DNA of 62,500 bases from Symbiodinium natans (GCA_905221605.1 CAJNDS010002064.1:1-62500); one strand, 5' to 3'. Positions 21,147 through 31,548 are shown, counted from the first letter of the stretch. Translations and numbers: made by a program. Notes: generated from the sequence alone by a model not told the origin.

Positions 21147-21835
21147 TCAAGGGGGAATCAGAGTTTCGACTATGGTGGGGTCCACCGAAGACGACTTCGC
21201 CTTCAAGCCTAAAAAAATATGGAGGTGTCCTAAATTAGGGGGTACCTTATTGGGGCCCTTATTGCAAGGGAATCCTACTATTTGGGGATCTACATTGGGG
21301 TTCCCCTATTTTCCTACACCCCCATGTACGACTCCCACCTTCACCAACACTGTCGCGTGAAAATGGTCACACGGCGTCGGGGCTTTGGGATGCCTTGAAG
21401 GGTTTGCGGATGCCTAGGGCCCTAAACCCTAAAAACCCTACTATAGGGGCCTGAATAATTCGAACAGGGTTTTGGGTGGTTATGATAATACAAGTTACAC
21501 AGGGAGCATAAGGGAATATTGTTAGTAATTACTCCGACTCCTATATTGCGCCCCCCAAGGCTCCAGCGGGACATTGCCCACACAGACCATTCGGACCTTG
21601 TAGTGGCCTGGCATTCCGCAGGGGAGCGAGCATGTGTTCACCTAAGCGCCCTAGGCCCTAGGCCGTGGGCTGTTCAGAAGCTTGGGCTTTGCCCTTCCTC
21701 GCTTGGAGGATCAGGGCCCTAGTAGGACCCAAAGGGGAGGGGGGCCCTGTTCGGCTCTTATACCTCCACCTTGTACCAATTTACGAAGTGCCATTCGAAC
21801 GAAGTCCCCGCCGCCTTCGTTGCGGAAGGCCAAGC
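21147..21835 (-). CDS. unrecognised gene, four 3' exons resolved
   Basis: Exons: about 21835-21770 (PAWPSATKAAGTSFEWHFVN), 21641-21552 (VNTCSLPCGMPGHYKVRMVC then VGNVPLEPWG), 21413-21320 (ASANPSRHPKAPTPCDHFHA then TVLVKVGVVHG) and 21208-21147 (LKAKSSSVDPTIVETLIPP, stop). The joins keep phase: donor GTGGAGG, then GCGCAATATAGG (GC start), then GTGTAGG. The second intron holds a family-4 element plus heptamers and the third is a family-2 element. No domain is recognised; upstream exons may extend past 22 kb. Confidence 0.58.
21209..21319 (-). repeat. introner, family 2, as a GT-AG intron (111 nt)
   Basis: The donor GTGTAGGAAAATAGGGG and acceptor CCTCCATATTTTTTTAG coincide with the two ends of the family-2 inverted repeat. 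Confidence 0.7.
21443..21545 (-). repeat. introner-like element, family 4
   Basis: Plus-strand TAGGGGCCTGAATAATTC ... TACTCCGACTCCTATATT. Ends invert each other (TAGGGGYCKGAAT). The core GGGAGCATAAGGGAATA is shared with seven other copies. Confidence 0.65.
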
Positions 21836-21892
21836 AGGGTGTCAGGCCTGGGGCGAGACGTGTGTGGGGAGCTGAGATCTGCCAGCAATGTC

Positions 21893-22030
21893 TAAACGTC
21901 CTACTATACGCACCTTAATTGTTAGAATAGGGTTTGGGGGTTACTATGGCATTGCTATGGTATACTTGTACTAGGGACCATAAGGGAATACTACTAGTAA
22001 TTTTACGACCCCTCTATGACACCCCCCGAA
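21893..22030. repeat. introner-like element, family 4
   Basis: Shares TTAGAATAGGGTTTGGGGGTT and GGGACCATAAGGGAATACTA with the family. The left end has diverged. Confidence 0.55.
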
Positions 22031-22039
22031 CCAGAGAAC

Positions 22040-22640
22040 CGTGAACCCTAAGCACTCAGCGGCGAAGGACTAGGCCAGGCACACTGGTAGCAACTAAATT
22101 ACCGTCTCTTTGGAGAGGGGGGGATGGGGGCCGTAAGCTTAAGGATTCGTATTCTCTTAAAAGGAACCTTACAGGGACCCACAGCTCAGAGGCTGGCTGT
22201 CATGGGTCTGCGCCACAACGAATCCTAAACCCTACGTGTCAACTTCCCCTAAGGGGCTCGGGGGCCTCTTCCCACGCCGAACGAGGCTCTTATGTAGACT
22301 TTGCACACCCTACTAAAGGTGCCCCCGCGGCCCTGCTTCTACTTGTGCAGGATGAAGGTTGGCTAAACCCGAAACGCTAAGCCAAAACCCTAAACCCTAA
22401 ACCCTAAACTCAGGGCCTAGGCTGCCCCCCTGCGTTGGGGGGCGGCGCTTAAGCCCTTAAGCCCACCCAGGTCGCTCGCTGAGGTCATAACCTGAGCCCC
22501 GCTGAGCCCCCCTGAGCCCTGGGCCCCCCTGCGGACCCCTCTAAGGGCCCCCACCTTACTTGTACCCTCGCGTGTGTGCTGGTTGTCCAGGTTGGCGACC
22601 ACCGTGACAGAATGAAGAAGTTGTATGGAAAGTAAGCAGT
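22040..22640 (-). other. minus-strand exon candidates
   Basis: About 22551-22600 reads VTVVANLDNQHTRE, with donor GTACAAG. About 22188-22232 reads VVAQTHDSQPLSCGSL, with donor GTAAGG. They are probably upstream exons of the gene at 21147-21835, but the join is not shown. Confidence 0.35.
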
Positions 22641-22674
22641 TGGCTTGAGTTTAGGCCTGAGCCCTAAAAGGAAT

Positions 22675-22800
22675 AGGTTTGGGTGGCTTTGCCGCCTCGG
22701 ACGGCGTGGGGTGGGACAAAAGTGTTAGATGGGCCAAAGCTGCTCTTCGAGCCTCACGAAGCTTTCGAGCTTGTTCCAGAACCTAACCTTCACAGCATCT
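22675..22800 (-). repeat. dispersed repeat, copy A
   Basis: About 120 bp similar to 53090-53225: GCCGCCTCGGACGGCGTGGG at one end and CCTTCACAGC at the other, diverged in the middle. It could be a shared exon or a transposon end. Confidence 0.5.
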
Positions 22801-23236
22801 ACGCCCTATCACAGCAAACCCTAAACCCTAAACCCTAAATGCTATAGACCCTAAGCCCTAAACCCTAAACCCTAAGCCCTCCCCCTGTTCCCAGGTGTTC
22901 GAGATGCCGGCGGCAACCATCAGCCCAAGAAAGGTCGGTCACGAAGCCCGTGGTCCTGGGCACCGGCTCGGGCATACTAGGCGGAGAGGGGGGGGGGGGA
23001 TTAGGATTTAGGATTTAGGATTTGGGATTAAGGGTTAAGGGTTAAGGGTTAAGGGTTAAGGGTTTAGGGTTTAAGGTTTAGGGTTTAAGGTTTCGGGTTT
23101 CGGGTTTAGGGTTTAGGGCTACAGCCAGTGGTGTTTTAGGATTCAGAGTTTAAGGGTTTAAGGTGGGTTAGGGGTTTATGGGGTTGGGGGAGCTTGGCTT
23201 GGCTTCGGGGTGCTACACATGCTTGGTTGCTTGCAG

Positions 23237-23464
23237 TGGGATCCCATTAAGCACCGGTATGCCAGACAACTGCCCTGCCGTCGTGTTAGAAGGGGAACTG
23301 CGGTTGATTTTCTGCCCAGAAGCAACTCAGCTCAGCAAATCCGTGGGTGACTTCATCACCTACTCGGTGACGAAGCCCCCAAAGCCTAAAGCCTAAAGTC
23401 CTGAAGCTCACTGGACCCCAAGCCCCCAAACTCTGAACCCCCAAACCCCAAACCCAACACCCTA

Positions 23465-23503
<39 letters not shown>

Positions 23504-23645
23504 ACCTACATCCCCTCAAACTCCGAAAAGCCCTGAAACAACCCCTAAATCTGCCCGGAGATGCTTCGGCGGCGTTTTTTTCTTGGGACCCCCGGCTCCC
23601 ACGACCCCAGCTCAGGAGCCTTCGCATTTGGGACGGCTTCCGGGG
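23237..23645 (+). CDS. two plus-strand exons, unrecognised
   Basis: Exon about 23237-23397 follows TTGCAG and reads MPDNCPAVVLEGELRLIFCP, EATQLSKSVGDFITYSVTKP. Exon about 23557-23644 reads EMLRRRFFLGTPGSHDPSSG, AFAFGTASGAV and ends at donor GTGGCGAG. The first is convincing coding sequence, with no known domain. Confidence 0.45.
23469..23503. repeat. poly-C tract (about 35 nt)
   Basis: Uninterrupted C run on plus, within the intron between the two plus-strand exons. Confidence 0.95.
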
Positions 23646-23814
23646 CAGTAGGTGGCGAGTAGGGTTTAGGGCCTAGGGTTTAGGGTTTCGGGCTCAGGGC
23701 GTAGGGCTGAGGGCCTTGTAGGCCTATGCACTGCAGGGTTTGGGGCTCAGGGTGTGGGTATTGAAGGCAGGAGCGACCATGGGACTGGGGAGTTGCAGGC
23801 GGAGCAGAAGACGT

Positions 23815-23942
23815 GTCGTTTAGGGTTTAGGGTTTAGGGTTTAGGGTTTAGGGTTTAGGGTTTAGGGTTTAGGGTTTAGGGTTTAGGGTTTAGGGTTTAG
23901 GGTTTAGGGTTTAGGGTTTAGGGTTTAGGGTTTCGGGTTTAG
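23815..23942 (+). repeat. TTTAGGG array
   Basis: About 17 perfect heptamers ending in TTTCGGG. Confidence 0.9.
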
Positions 23943-24590
23943 GGATCATCGGCCCGCGGAATCTGAACCGCGCAAAGCCGGGCCTCGTTCTCGGATTTGC
24001 TCCTGTAGTGTCTCCTGCGCTCGCGGAAGCATGGGAGATGGAAGTTGGTTGAGCGTAGCGAGCTTCATGGCACTGTAAAGCGCAAGGAACTCAGGGTAGT
24101 CTTCCGGCCTAAGCCCTGAACCCTAAACCCTAACCCCTAAACCCTAAACCATAACCCTAACCCTAACCTCTGTCAATGGACTCTGCACAGGCTGCACGCA
24201 AAGTGCCGCACAGGAGGAGCCTGAAAAAGGCGAGGTGCCCGCCGCCGTAGTACATGCCTCAGGCAAAACCCTCAAGGACTTAGGGATGATGGGGTTTAGG
24301 GGTAACTTCTAATCTCAAGAACTGCATAGCTGAACCGGTAACCTTGGTAACCTTGCCTGTTTCAGTATCAGCGAGCCCCAAATCCCCAAAGCTCCCCAAA
24401 TCCTAAATTTAAACCCTCAACCCTAAACCCTAAACCCTAACAACCCCCCGAGGCCCAGGCCCATGGTGCCCTCGAAGCCTTGACCGGCGGTGATGGTGGG
24501 CAGCGGCTGGATGTAGGCCCCTTGGAAGCCATCGCTGAATTGGGGCGTTTAAGGGCTTCGAGGGTTTCTGCAAGGCTAAGAAGGTGTCAC
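23943..24590 (-). CDS. three exons of an unrecognised gene
   Basis: In minus order: about 24541-24440 (QFSDGFQGAYIQPLPTITAG, QGFEGTMGLGLG), about 24254-24173 (MYYGGGHLAFFRLLLCGTLR, AACAESID) and 24113-23943 (PEDYPEFLALYSAMKLATLN, QLPSPMLPRAQETLQEQIRE, RGPALRGSDSAGR, stop). All three are strongly coding-like and separated by CCCTAAA patches. Confidence 0.5.
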
Positions 24591-24712
24591 TTAGTTGGGG
24601 CTTGAAGGGCTTCCGGTGTTTCTACAAGGCCAAGAAGACATCACTGAACTGGGGCTTAAGGGCTTCGAGGGCTTCTACAAGGCTGCGAAAACATCACTCT
24701 TGGGCTTAAGGG
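24554..24712 (+). repeat. ~53-bp tandem repeat, three copies
   Basis: Units begin GGGCTTCGAGGGTTTCT and contain CAAGGCCAAGAAGACATCAC. They shorten slightly (54, 53, 50 bp). Confidence 0.75.
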
Positions 24713-25060
24713 CAAGGCCAAGAGGGCTTTCCGAGTTTCTGGTCTCTAGGGCTCAGCAATGCTCAGCAGGTAGGGCTTCGGTTGGAATTTGCTGTAGTCT
24801 CCAGGGCTCAGCCTGTGGGGTTTTTAGGTTGGAATGGATGAATGAATATGATGCTTAGGGCATGGGAGCTTTACCGTTTAGGGACCGCAAGGGTCCAGGG
24901 TGCATCGGTAAGGAGGGGTTTAGGGTTTAGGGCTTAGGGCTTAGGGCTTAGGGCTGAGAGCTTAGCACATAGAGTTTAGAGTAAGCCATTGCTGACTCAC
25001 AGCACTCTCACAGGGGTATGGATCAGCCCCCAAGGGTTTTAGGATTCAGGCGCGACACCC
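24713..25060. other. no gene seen; heptamer patches
   Basis: CTTAGGG/TTTAGGG block at 24915-24965; the rest shows no convincing frame. Confidence 0.4.
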
Positions 25061-25061
25061 T

Positions 25062-26060
25062 TACCGGTCTTCGAATTGTGGCTCTCTTGGCGTCCCGGCC
25101 CTCGACCTTGCGAGGTGCTTCCTGCACCTGGCCGGCTCGGGGTCTAGGACTATTATGGGGATGTCCGAAAGTTTGGGGGCCCCCTTAAAAATTCCCCCTC
25201 CTTGTAAGGACCCCCAATAAGGCACCCCTAATTTCGGAAATCCCCATAAATGGTAGATTTTCGATCATATGATGTCAAAGACCATATATCAGGTTCTACG
25301 TGAGACATGTTCAAAACCTGGGCCCCCTCTTTGAAGCCTGAGCCCTAAGCCCCGAGCCCTCGACTGCCGGAGCCCTAAACCCTAAACCCTAAACCCTAAA
25401 CCCCGAACCCCCTAAACCCCCCCCCCCCCCGGCGCCTTGCGCTCGCGGATGACGGCGCCCGTGTCTGGGCTGAAGGTGACCTTACCACTCTCCCAAATTG
25501 CAGTCTTACTGCAAGATGCCCAAACAAGGTGCCAAATAACTGTGGATTCTGGGATCTTCGGAGAGCACTGAAAGGCAAAGGGTGGGACTGCGAGAGGCCA
25601 GGCTGTCGAATCTGGCACACCACAGCGTTTTGGCTACTGCTTGCCTTCAAGCCGTGATTCGTGGGCCTTCGTGTTTAGGAGTTAGGGTTGAGGGTTGAGG
25701 GCTCGCGGTTCTCAGGCGACAAGGGCCCTTGAGGCACTTTGGCCCAGGTCCAAAGCGCTGTCAGTCTAATTGGGGCGCTTCAAAAGCGCATTTCAAGGCC
25801 GTGAGCCTCCAAGAACATCGGGGAACGATGAAGGACCCTTTGAACCCTAAACCCTGAACTCCGCCGTACTGGTTCTCAAGGCCCTTCGCAACCCAAGCGT
25901 GCCTCACCACCAATGCGCGTAAAGCGCAGGAAGCCAGGCCGTAGAGGGTTTAGTTTAAGCTTTAGGGTTTTGGGTTTACGGCGGATCTCCGGACCCCAAA
26001 ACTTAAACTGGAACACTATTCCAGGCCCGCAGAAGCCTCCGAGCGTCCCCACACTGCTGC
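25062..26060 (-). other. minus-strand exon series and a family-2 element
   Basis: About 25435-25622 reads IPESTVIWHLVWASCSKTAI then WESGKVTFSPDTGAVIRERK (convincing). About 25865-25950 reads LYGLASCALRALVVRHAWVA. About 25990-26060 reads TGWWLQQCGDARRLLRAWNS. About 25073-25143 reads AGQVQEAPRKVEGRDAKRAT, with donor GTAAGG. The family-2 element at 25154-25252 abuts the last as its upstream intron. Confidence 0.42.
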
Positions 26061-26209
26061 AGCCACCAGCCTGTCAGGGTTTAGGCTTTAGGTTCAGGAT
26101 CATAGGGCTTAAAGTTCGGGTTGTCCTAAACCCCGCGGTTGGGCTTCAAGGCCTATGCGCAGGTGGGTCGAAGTTGAGGGCTCTAGGGAATCTAGGGGTT
26201 GTATTAAAC

Positions 26210-27828
26210 CTACTGCCTCCGCTGGAGTCTATGCAACACGTAGTACAGGAGCTCATGATTAGAACAGGATTTTTTCCGGGGGGGGGGGAGGTGTAGGGGC
26301 CATAAAGACTATTTGTTTTTACTCGGCCCCCTACATTAGACCAGAATCCGATACTTACTGGCTCTTCGTAAAGTCGGCATCTTAGTCTTCCCCCCGCCGG
26401 CCCCAAAGCCATTACACTTTAGGGAAACCAACCGCGCAGGAAGCGGCCCTCAAACCCTCAATCAAACCCTCAAACCCTCAAACCCTCAAACCCTCAAACC
26501 CTCAAACCCTCAAACCCTCAAACCCTCAAACCCTCAAACCCTCAAACCCTCAAACCCTCAAACCCTCAAACCCTCAAACCCTCAAACCCTCCTCGAAGTC
26601 CACCACTGCCAGGCTGACGTTGTCTGGGTTGCTCAGCACCTCTACCTGGCATCGCAGGGCGTAGGGTTTTGGGGTTCAGGGTTTAGGGTGTAGGGTTTTG
26701 GGGAACATGCGGTGAGCCGGTGGGGGAGGGGGGCTTCAAGTTAAGGTAGAGGCTTTAGGCCCCAGCTCGGGTTCCCAGATGCCCCGCCGAGGTCGCGCAT
26801 GCCTCGAGGTACGCACCCCGGTCCAGCCGGAGTCCCAGTGAGTCAGTTCCTGGGAAGAGCGGGTGTGTTTAGGGTTTCGGGTTTAGGGCAAGAGTTGAGT
26901 CAGGATTTGCCATAAGCGTTGAGACTGCAAGGCTTACGGTTCTGGGCGGGCTTTGAGTCAGGGTTTTGCGTGATCTGGATCGAACAGCAGCTGCACCACC
27001 GAGCTGGGCAAGGCGCGTAGCCGGCAGCGGCAGTATGCGATCTCATCTGCCTGCCGGGCGGCCAAGGAAACGAACTGCTTGCCAGTTTAGGGTTTAGGGT
27101 TTAGGGTTTAGGGTTTGGGGTTTAGGGTTTAGGGTTTAGGGTTTAGGGTTTAGGGTCATGAACAAACCCATCACATCTCGGACCTGCTCCACCACCTCGA
27201 TGACGGGCCCGACAAATGGAGCTCGAAAGGACGGCCTGGGCGCGCGGGCCACAGGTCTGAGGCGCTTCGGGACTTCGGGCTTGGACTTCGGTTCCTCCAA
27301 CCCCAAAATCCTGCTTGGAGGCTCATGGATAGTCGTACGTAGGGGCCACGCGTTTCCCCCAAACTACGAAGAAGTAAAGTGCTATAACCAGTAGTAAGTA
27401 TAGTTACCTTTTGGGGCACCCTAAAACATCCTCAGTAAAGGACCGCCATGAAGGGTACCCCTAAACCCTAAGCCCTAAACCTTAAACCCTAAACTGCAGC
27501 ACCACCAAGAAGGGTACAGTACCCCTATTTGGGGAAGTCCCACTTACAACGACCCATGGACATGCCCTAAACCCTAAACCCTAAACCCTAAACCCTAAAC
27601 TCGAAACCCTAACCCTAAACCCTAAACCCTAAACCCAAACCCCCTAAACCCCCTAAACCCCCTAAACCCCCTAAACCCCCTAAACCCCCTAAACCCCCTA
27701 AACCCTAAACCCTAAACCCTAAACCCTAAACCCTAAACCTGCCAGCTTTGGTCCAGGCAGTTCCCGGCGGAAGCGCGCGAAGCGACCTCGCCAGTCCTCA
27801 AGGCTGGTCAGCGTGGAGGTTTTTATTC
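26210..27828 (-). CDS. unrecognised gene, about eight exons
   Basis: Minus order: 27828-27741 (TSLEDWRGRFARFRRELPGP), about 27461-27408 (YPSWRSFTEDVLGCPK), 27313-27167 (RILGLEEPKSKPEVPKRLRP, FVGPVIEVVEQVRDVMG), 27062-26955 (FVSLAARQADEIAYCRCRLR, PSSVVQLLFDPDH), about 26857-26760 (ELTHWDSGWTGVRTSRHARP), 26660-26590 (LRCQVEVLSNPDNVSLAVVD), about 26412-26350 and 26254-26210 (LLYYVLHRLQRRQ, stop). The 94-nt intron 27314-27407 (GTAACTATAC ... CCTCCAAG) joins in phase and ends like family 3. A family-4 copy lies at 26255-26345. No domain is recognised. Confidence 0.5.
26448..26593 (-). repeat. CCCTCAAA octamer array
   Basis: About 17 perfect units of CCCTCAAA, a variant of the telomere-like unit, inside an intron of the gene above. 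Confidence 0.92.
26819..26864 (-). repeat. exon segment with an exact 46-bp copy elsewhere
   Basis: Identical to 31645-31690. Here it is the start of a longer coding exon (ELTHWDSGWTGV), including its CAG acceptor. Confidence 0.85.
27565..27745 (-). repeat. CCCTAAA and CCCCCTAAA arrays
   Basis: Heptamers at 27565-27635, a homogeneous CCCCCTAAA block at about 27640-27708, then heptamers again. Confidence 0.88.
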
Positions 27829-28019
27829 CGAGTCTAGGCTTCTAGGGCCCTACAGCCCCTAAACCCTAAACCCTACAGCCTGTGGTCTTGGGATTCTGTA
27901 GATTTTCGGGGTGTTTATGGGGGCTTAAGCTCTGGGGTTCAAGACTTGACGGGCTTTAGACAGGGCTCAGAGGCCCGCGCATGGCTGAACTACAACCCCC
28001 AAAACCTCACCAGGATGGG

Positions 28020-28145
28020 CTTTTAGGGTTTAGGGTTTAGGGTTTAGGGTTTCGGGTTTCGGGTTTAGGGTTTAGGGTTTAGGGTTTAGGGTTAGGGTTT
28101 AGGGTTTAGGGTTTGAGGTTTAGGGTTTAGGGTTTAGGGTTCAGG
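28020..28145 (+). repeat. TTTAGGG array with TTTCGGG variants
   Basis: About 17 units, two of them TTTCGGG and one shortened. Confidence 0.85.
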
Positions 28146-28319
28146 CCCCATAATCCCCATAATCAACCCGATAAAAGGCCTTGTTAAGGGGTTGTAGGGT
28201 ATAATCGCCCGTCCTGGCAACACACCTACAAGCTCCAACGCAAACAACTCCATCCCTTCAAGCCCTAAACGCTCAAACACTCAAACCCTTCAAGCCTCCA
28301 GTCTACCCTAAAGCCTGAA

Positions 28320-28472
28320 CCCGAAACCCTGAACCCTGAACCCTAAACCCTAAACCCTAAACCCTGAACCCCTAAACCCTGAACCCCTAAACCCTAAACC
28401 CTAAACCCTGAACCCTAAACCCTAAACCCTGAACCCTAAACCCTAAACCCTAAACCCTAAACCCTAAACCCT
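28320..28472 (-). repeat. CCCTAAA/CCCTGAA array
   Basis: About 20 mixed units. A short minus-strand exon candidate (EDGDEALVSRAAHPAGALR) follows at 28475-28540. Confidence 0.8.
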
Positions 28473-28549
28473 GCTGCCCTGAGGGCCCCAGCCGGATGTG
28501 CAGCTCTGGAGACCAAGGCCTCATCGCCATCCTCCCCTGGGCGCAGAGG

Positions 28550-28838
28550 GTTTAGGGTTTTCGGGTTTTAGGGTTTAGGGCTTAGGGTTTAGGGTTTAGG
28601 GTTTAGGGTTTAGGGTTTAAGGGTTTTAGGGTTTTAGGGTTTTAGGGTTTTAGGGTTTTAGGGTTTTAGGGTTTTAGGGTTTTAGGGTTTTAGGGTTTTA
28701 GGGTTTTAGGGTTTTAGGTTTTTAGGGTTTTAGGGTTTTAGGGTTTTAGGGTTTTAGGGTTTTAGGGTTTTAGGGTTTTAGGGTTTAGGGTTTAGGGTTT
28801 AGGGTTTAGGGTTTCGGGTTTCGGGTTTCGGGTTTCGG
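28550..28838 (+). repeat. TTTTAGGG octamer array between heptamers
   Basis: Heptamers, then about 20 units of TTTTAGGG (about 28618-28782), then heptamers and TTTCGGG units to 28838. Confidence 0.92.
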
Positions 28839-29400
28839 GTATCTGGTCATGACTGAGGCGACTTAAAGTGCTGAATGTCCCTCTCTGGGGCACGTCGAAC
28901 CCTACCGAAGTACCCCAAATAAAGGCACAAGCCCTGGTCTAAGATTCTAGCTACCCCTCAAAACCCAAAACCCGAAATCCGAAACCCAACCTTAACTGGG
29001 AATTCCCCCTCAAGTGAAGGCCCGAAGACGCCCCCATGGAACCTTCAAACCCCAAAGCCGCAAGCGCCAGAGAATGCTCCCCTAAAACCCGAACACCCAA
29101 CCCCTCCAGAGGTTTTAGGGCTTAGGATTTCGGGCTTAGAGTTCCTCATCCCAGTTAAACCCAAAGCCCCAAACCCGACCCACGGACTTATGCATCAGTT
29201 GCAAGCGGCGTTTTAAAGCCGGATGATTTGCATGGCCCATGTACGCGTACAGCCCTGAAGCCCCTAAACCCTAAACCCTAAACCCTAAACCCTAAACCCC
29301 AACAAAAAAAAACAATAAAGGCCCGAACCGTCAAGTCCAGGGCCGCCCGAGGCTGGGGCGTCCGAAAAGGCCCTCATCTTCCAGCTCCAGGCCACGAAAC
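28839..29400. other. no resolved gene
   Basis: Contains CCCGAAA-like patches and a CCCTAAA block at 29262-29308. A weak minus frame (RGFVAWSWKMRAFSDAPASG) lies at 29338-29410. Confidence 0.4.
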
Positions 29401-29404
29401 CTCG

Positions 29405-29622
29405 CACAGAGTGTTTAGGGTTTAGGGTTTAGGGTTTAGGGTTTAGGGTTTAGGGTTTAGGGTTTAGGGTTTAGGGTTTAGGGTTCAGCTTAGGGCTTCA
29501 AGGACTTCAGGGCTTCAAGGACACCAGGGCTTCGGGGCTTTGGGGTTAGGATTTCAGCTTTAGGGTTTAGGGTTTAGGGTTTAGGGTTTAGGGTTTAGGG
29601 TTTAGGGTTTAGGGTTTAGGGC
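29405..29622 (+). repeat. two TTTAGGG arrays
   Basis: 29411-29485 and 29563-29622, separated by short GGCTTCAGGG repeats. Confidence 0.85.
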
Positions 29623-29874
29623 TGTTGGGTTCCACAACCTCAGGGCTTTCGGGGCTTCAGGGCTTTCAGGGCTTTAGGGCCCCAATTGGGGTTGAAGGGC
29701 CCCTGCCAGCCATGTTTCTGGGCGCCAGGCATGTCCGTTCCTAGGTGATGCCAGGGACCACCTCAGCACAGCTTCCTGCTAGCTCTTCGTAGGGTTTAGG
29801 TTTGGGGTTTTAGGGTTTAGGGTTTTGTGTTGAGGGTTGCGGGTTGAGGGTTGGGGTTTTAGGGTTTAGGAGCA

Positions 29875-30199
29875 GAGCTGCCAAGACAACATGATGCCGA
29901 TTGCACGAAGAAGTGGCTCGCACAGGCCAAGCAGGCATCAGCTCTGCTTGGAGGTTCATGGTACTTAGTAACCCAACAACTGTACGCATACCCCGAATAT
30001 AACCCTATTGGGGTACTTAAGGGGCTTAGAAGTTTGTGATAACTACACGTATGATTGGGTTCTGAGTACCCTAAACCCTAAACCCTGAACCTTGGGTTAT
30101 AACTACCCTGAACCTCCAAGTGATCCATGCTGGGCCCTCCACCAGACATCGTGTTCAAGGTCCTGGATCCACGGGATGCTACGCTCGCTTCGGCTGGCT
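29875..30199 (+). CDS. two plus-strand exons split by a family-3 introner
   Basis: Exon 29875-29945 reads ELPRQHDADCTKKWLAQAKQ then ASAL. Exon 30121-30199 reads DPCWALHQTSCSRSWIHGML then RSLRLA. Joining GCTCT|GCTTGGAGG (GC donor) to CCTCCAAG|TGATCC keeps the frame. No family is recognised. Confidence 0.5.
29946..30120 (+). repeat. introner, family 3 (175 nt, GC-AG)
   Basis: Starts GCTTGGAGGTTCATGGTACT and ends ACCCTGAACCTCCAAG. It contains a few CCCTAAA units. Confidence 0.68.
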
Positions 30200-30632
30200 T
30201 GTAGGGTTTAGGGTTTAGGGTTTCGGGTTTCGGGTTTCGGGTTTAGGGTTTAGGGTTTAGGGTTTAGGGTTTGGGGCTTAAGTTTAAGGTTGGCTGAAAG
30301 CTTTCTCAACCCCTAAACCCTACTAAGCCCGGGCCCCAAACCCTGTCACCCCATAGCGAACTCTTGGCCTAAACCCTAAACCCTAAACCCTAAACCCCAA
30401 ACCCTAAACCCTAAACCCTAAACCCTAAACCCCCCAAGGCGGCACCGGCCATGGCTGCGGGCTCTCATGCACCCTGATTTCTGAGGGCCTTGGGGTTCAG
30501 GGTGTTGGGTTTGCTTGTGTCTTGTGTCGGAACTCCTTAATACACACCCTTCAGCTGAACTTCTTGAACCCTAAGCCCTTCCTGAGCTTTCGCAAAAAAT
30601 CAACCCACACACACACAAACAAACAAGTCATA

Positions 30633-31195
30633 CCCCAAACCCGAAACCCGGAACCCGAACCCGAAACCCGAAACCCGAAACCCGAAACCCGAAACCCGAA
30701 ACCCGAAACCCGAAACCCAAACCCTAAACCCTGTGAAGCCCCCGTCCGGAAAGCTTGGCACGCGCAGTCTGCTGCTGCGAGGCCTTAGCTTCTATGGGCC
30801 ACTCGCCGGAGGAGGTCGGGCGGGGGGGGGGTGGTTAGACCTCAGAGACCAAACCCTACAAACCCTACAAAACACTACAAAACCCTACAAAGCCCTACAA
30901 AACCCTACGAAACCCTACAAACCCTACAAAACCCTAAACCCTAACAAAGCCCCCTAACAAAGCCCCTAACAAAACCCCTAACAAAACCTAGCAAAACGCT
31001 ACAACCCTACAACCCTACAACCCTACAACCCTACAACCCTACAACCCTACAACCCTACAACCCTACAACCCTACAACCCTACAACCCTACAACCCTACAA
31101 CCCTACAACCCTACAACCCTACAACCCTACAACCCTACACCCCTACACCCCTACACCCTAAACCCTACAACCCTACACTCAAAACCCTAAACCCT
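30633..31195 (-). repeat. variant telomere-like arrays: CCCGAAA, CCCTACAA, ACAACCCT
   Basis: CCCGAAA block at 30640-30718; CCCTACAAA-like units at 30848-30950; a homogeneous ACAACCCT octamer array of about 18 units at 30995-31138. Between them, about 30725-30830, a plus frame reads KLGTRSLLLRGLSFYGPLAG (weak exon). Confidence 0.85.
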
Positions 31196-31225
31196 AAACC
31201 CTACAGACCCCACAAACAACTGCAG

Positions 31226-31286
31226 GGCTCAGAAAGCTCTGAGAGCTGCGCTGCTGGCGTCCAGGAAGCTGGAGATGACGAAGTAG
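31226..31286 (+). CDS. short plus-strand terminal exon
   Basis: After acceptor ACTGCAG the frame reads AQKALRAALLASRKLEMTK and stops at TAG (31284-31286). Strongly coding-like, with no family known. Confidence 0.42.
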
Positions 31287-31304
31287 GGCCTGAGGGCATA
31301 GGGT

Positions 31305-31442
31305 TTAGGGCTAGGGTTTAGGGTTTAGGGTTTAGGGTTTAGGGTTTAGCGTTTAGGGTTTAGGGTTTAGGGTTTAGGGTTTAGGGTTTAGGGTTTAGGG
31401 TTTAGGGTTTAGGGTTTAGGGTTTAGGGTTTAGGGTTTAGGG
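31305..31442 (+). repeat. TTTAGGG array
   Basis: About 18 units, one TTTAGCG variant. Confidence 0.9.
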
Positions 31443-31469
31443 TGGACTCAGGCATGCTTTCTGCCCTCT

Positions 31470-31548
31470 GGCTCTTAGTAGGGAGTGGGGGAATTAGGGC
31501 CATGCATATACCCCCTTTGAGGGATTGTACAGGGTACTAAGAACCAGC
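31470..31548 (-). repeat. introner-like element, family 7
   Basis: CTTAGTAGGGAGTGGGGGAA at left and GGGTACTAAG at right (inverted ends). The left end matches CTTCGTAGGGAATGGGGGAA at 49609. Flanking minus-strand coding (QNWL before, SQRAESMPEST after) joins in phase. Confidence 0.5.
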
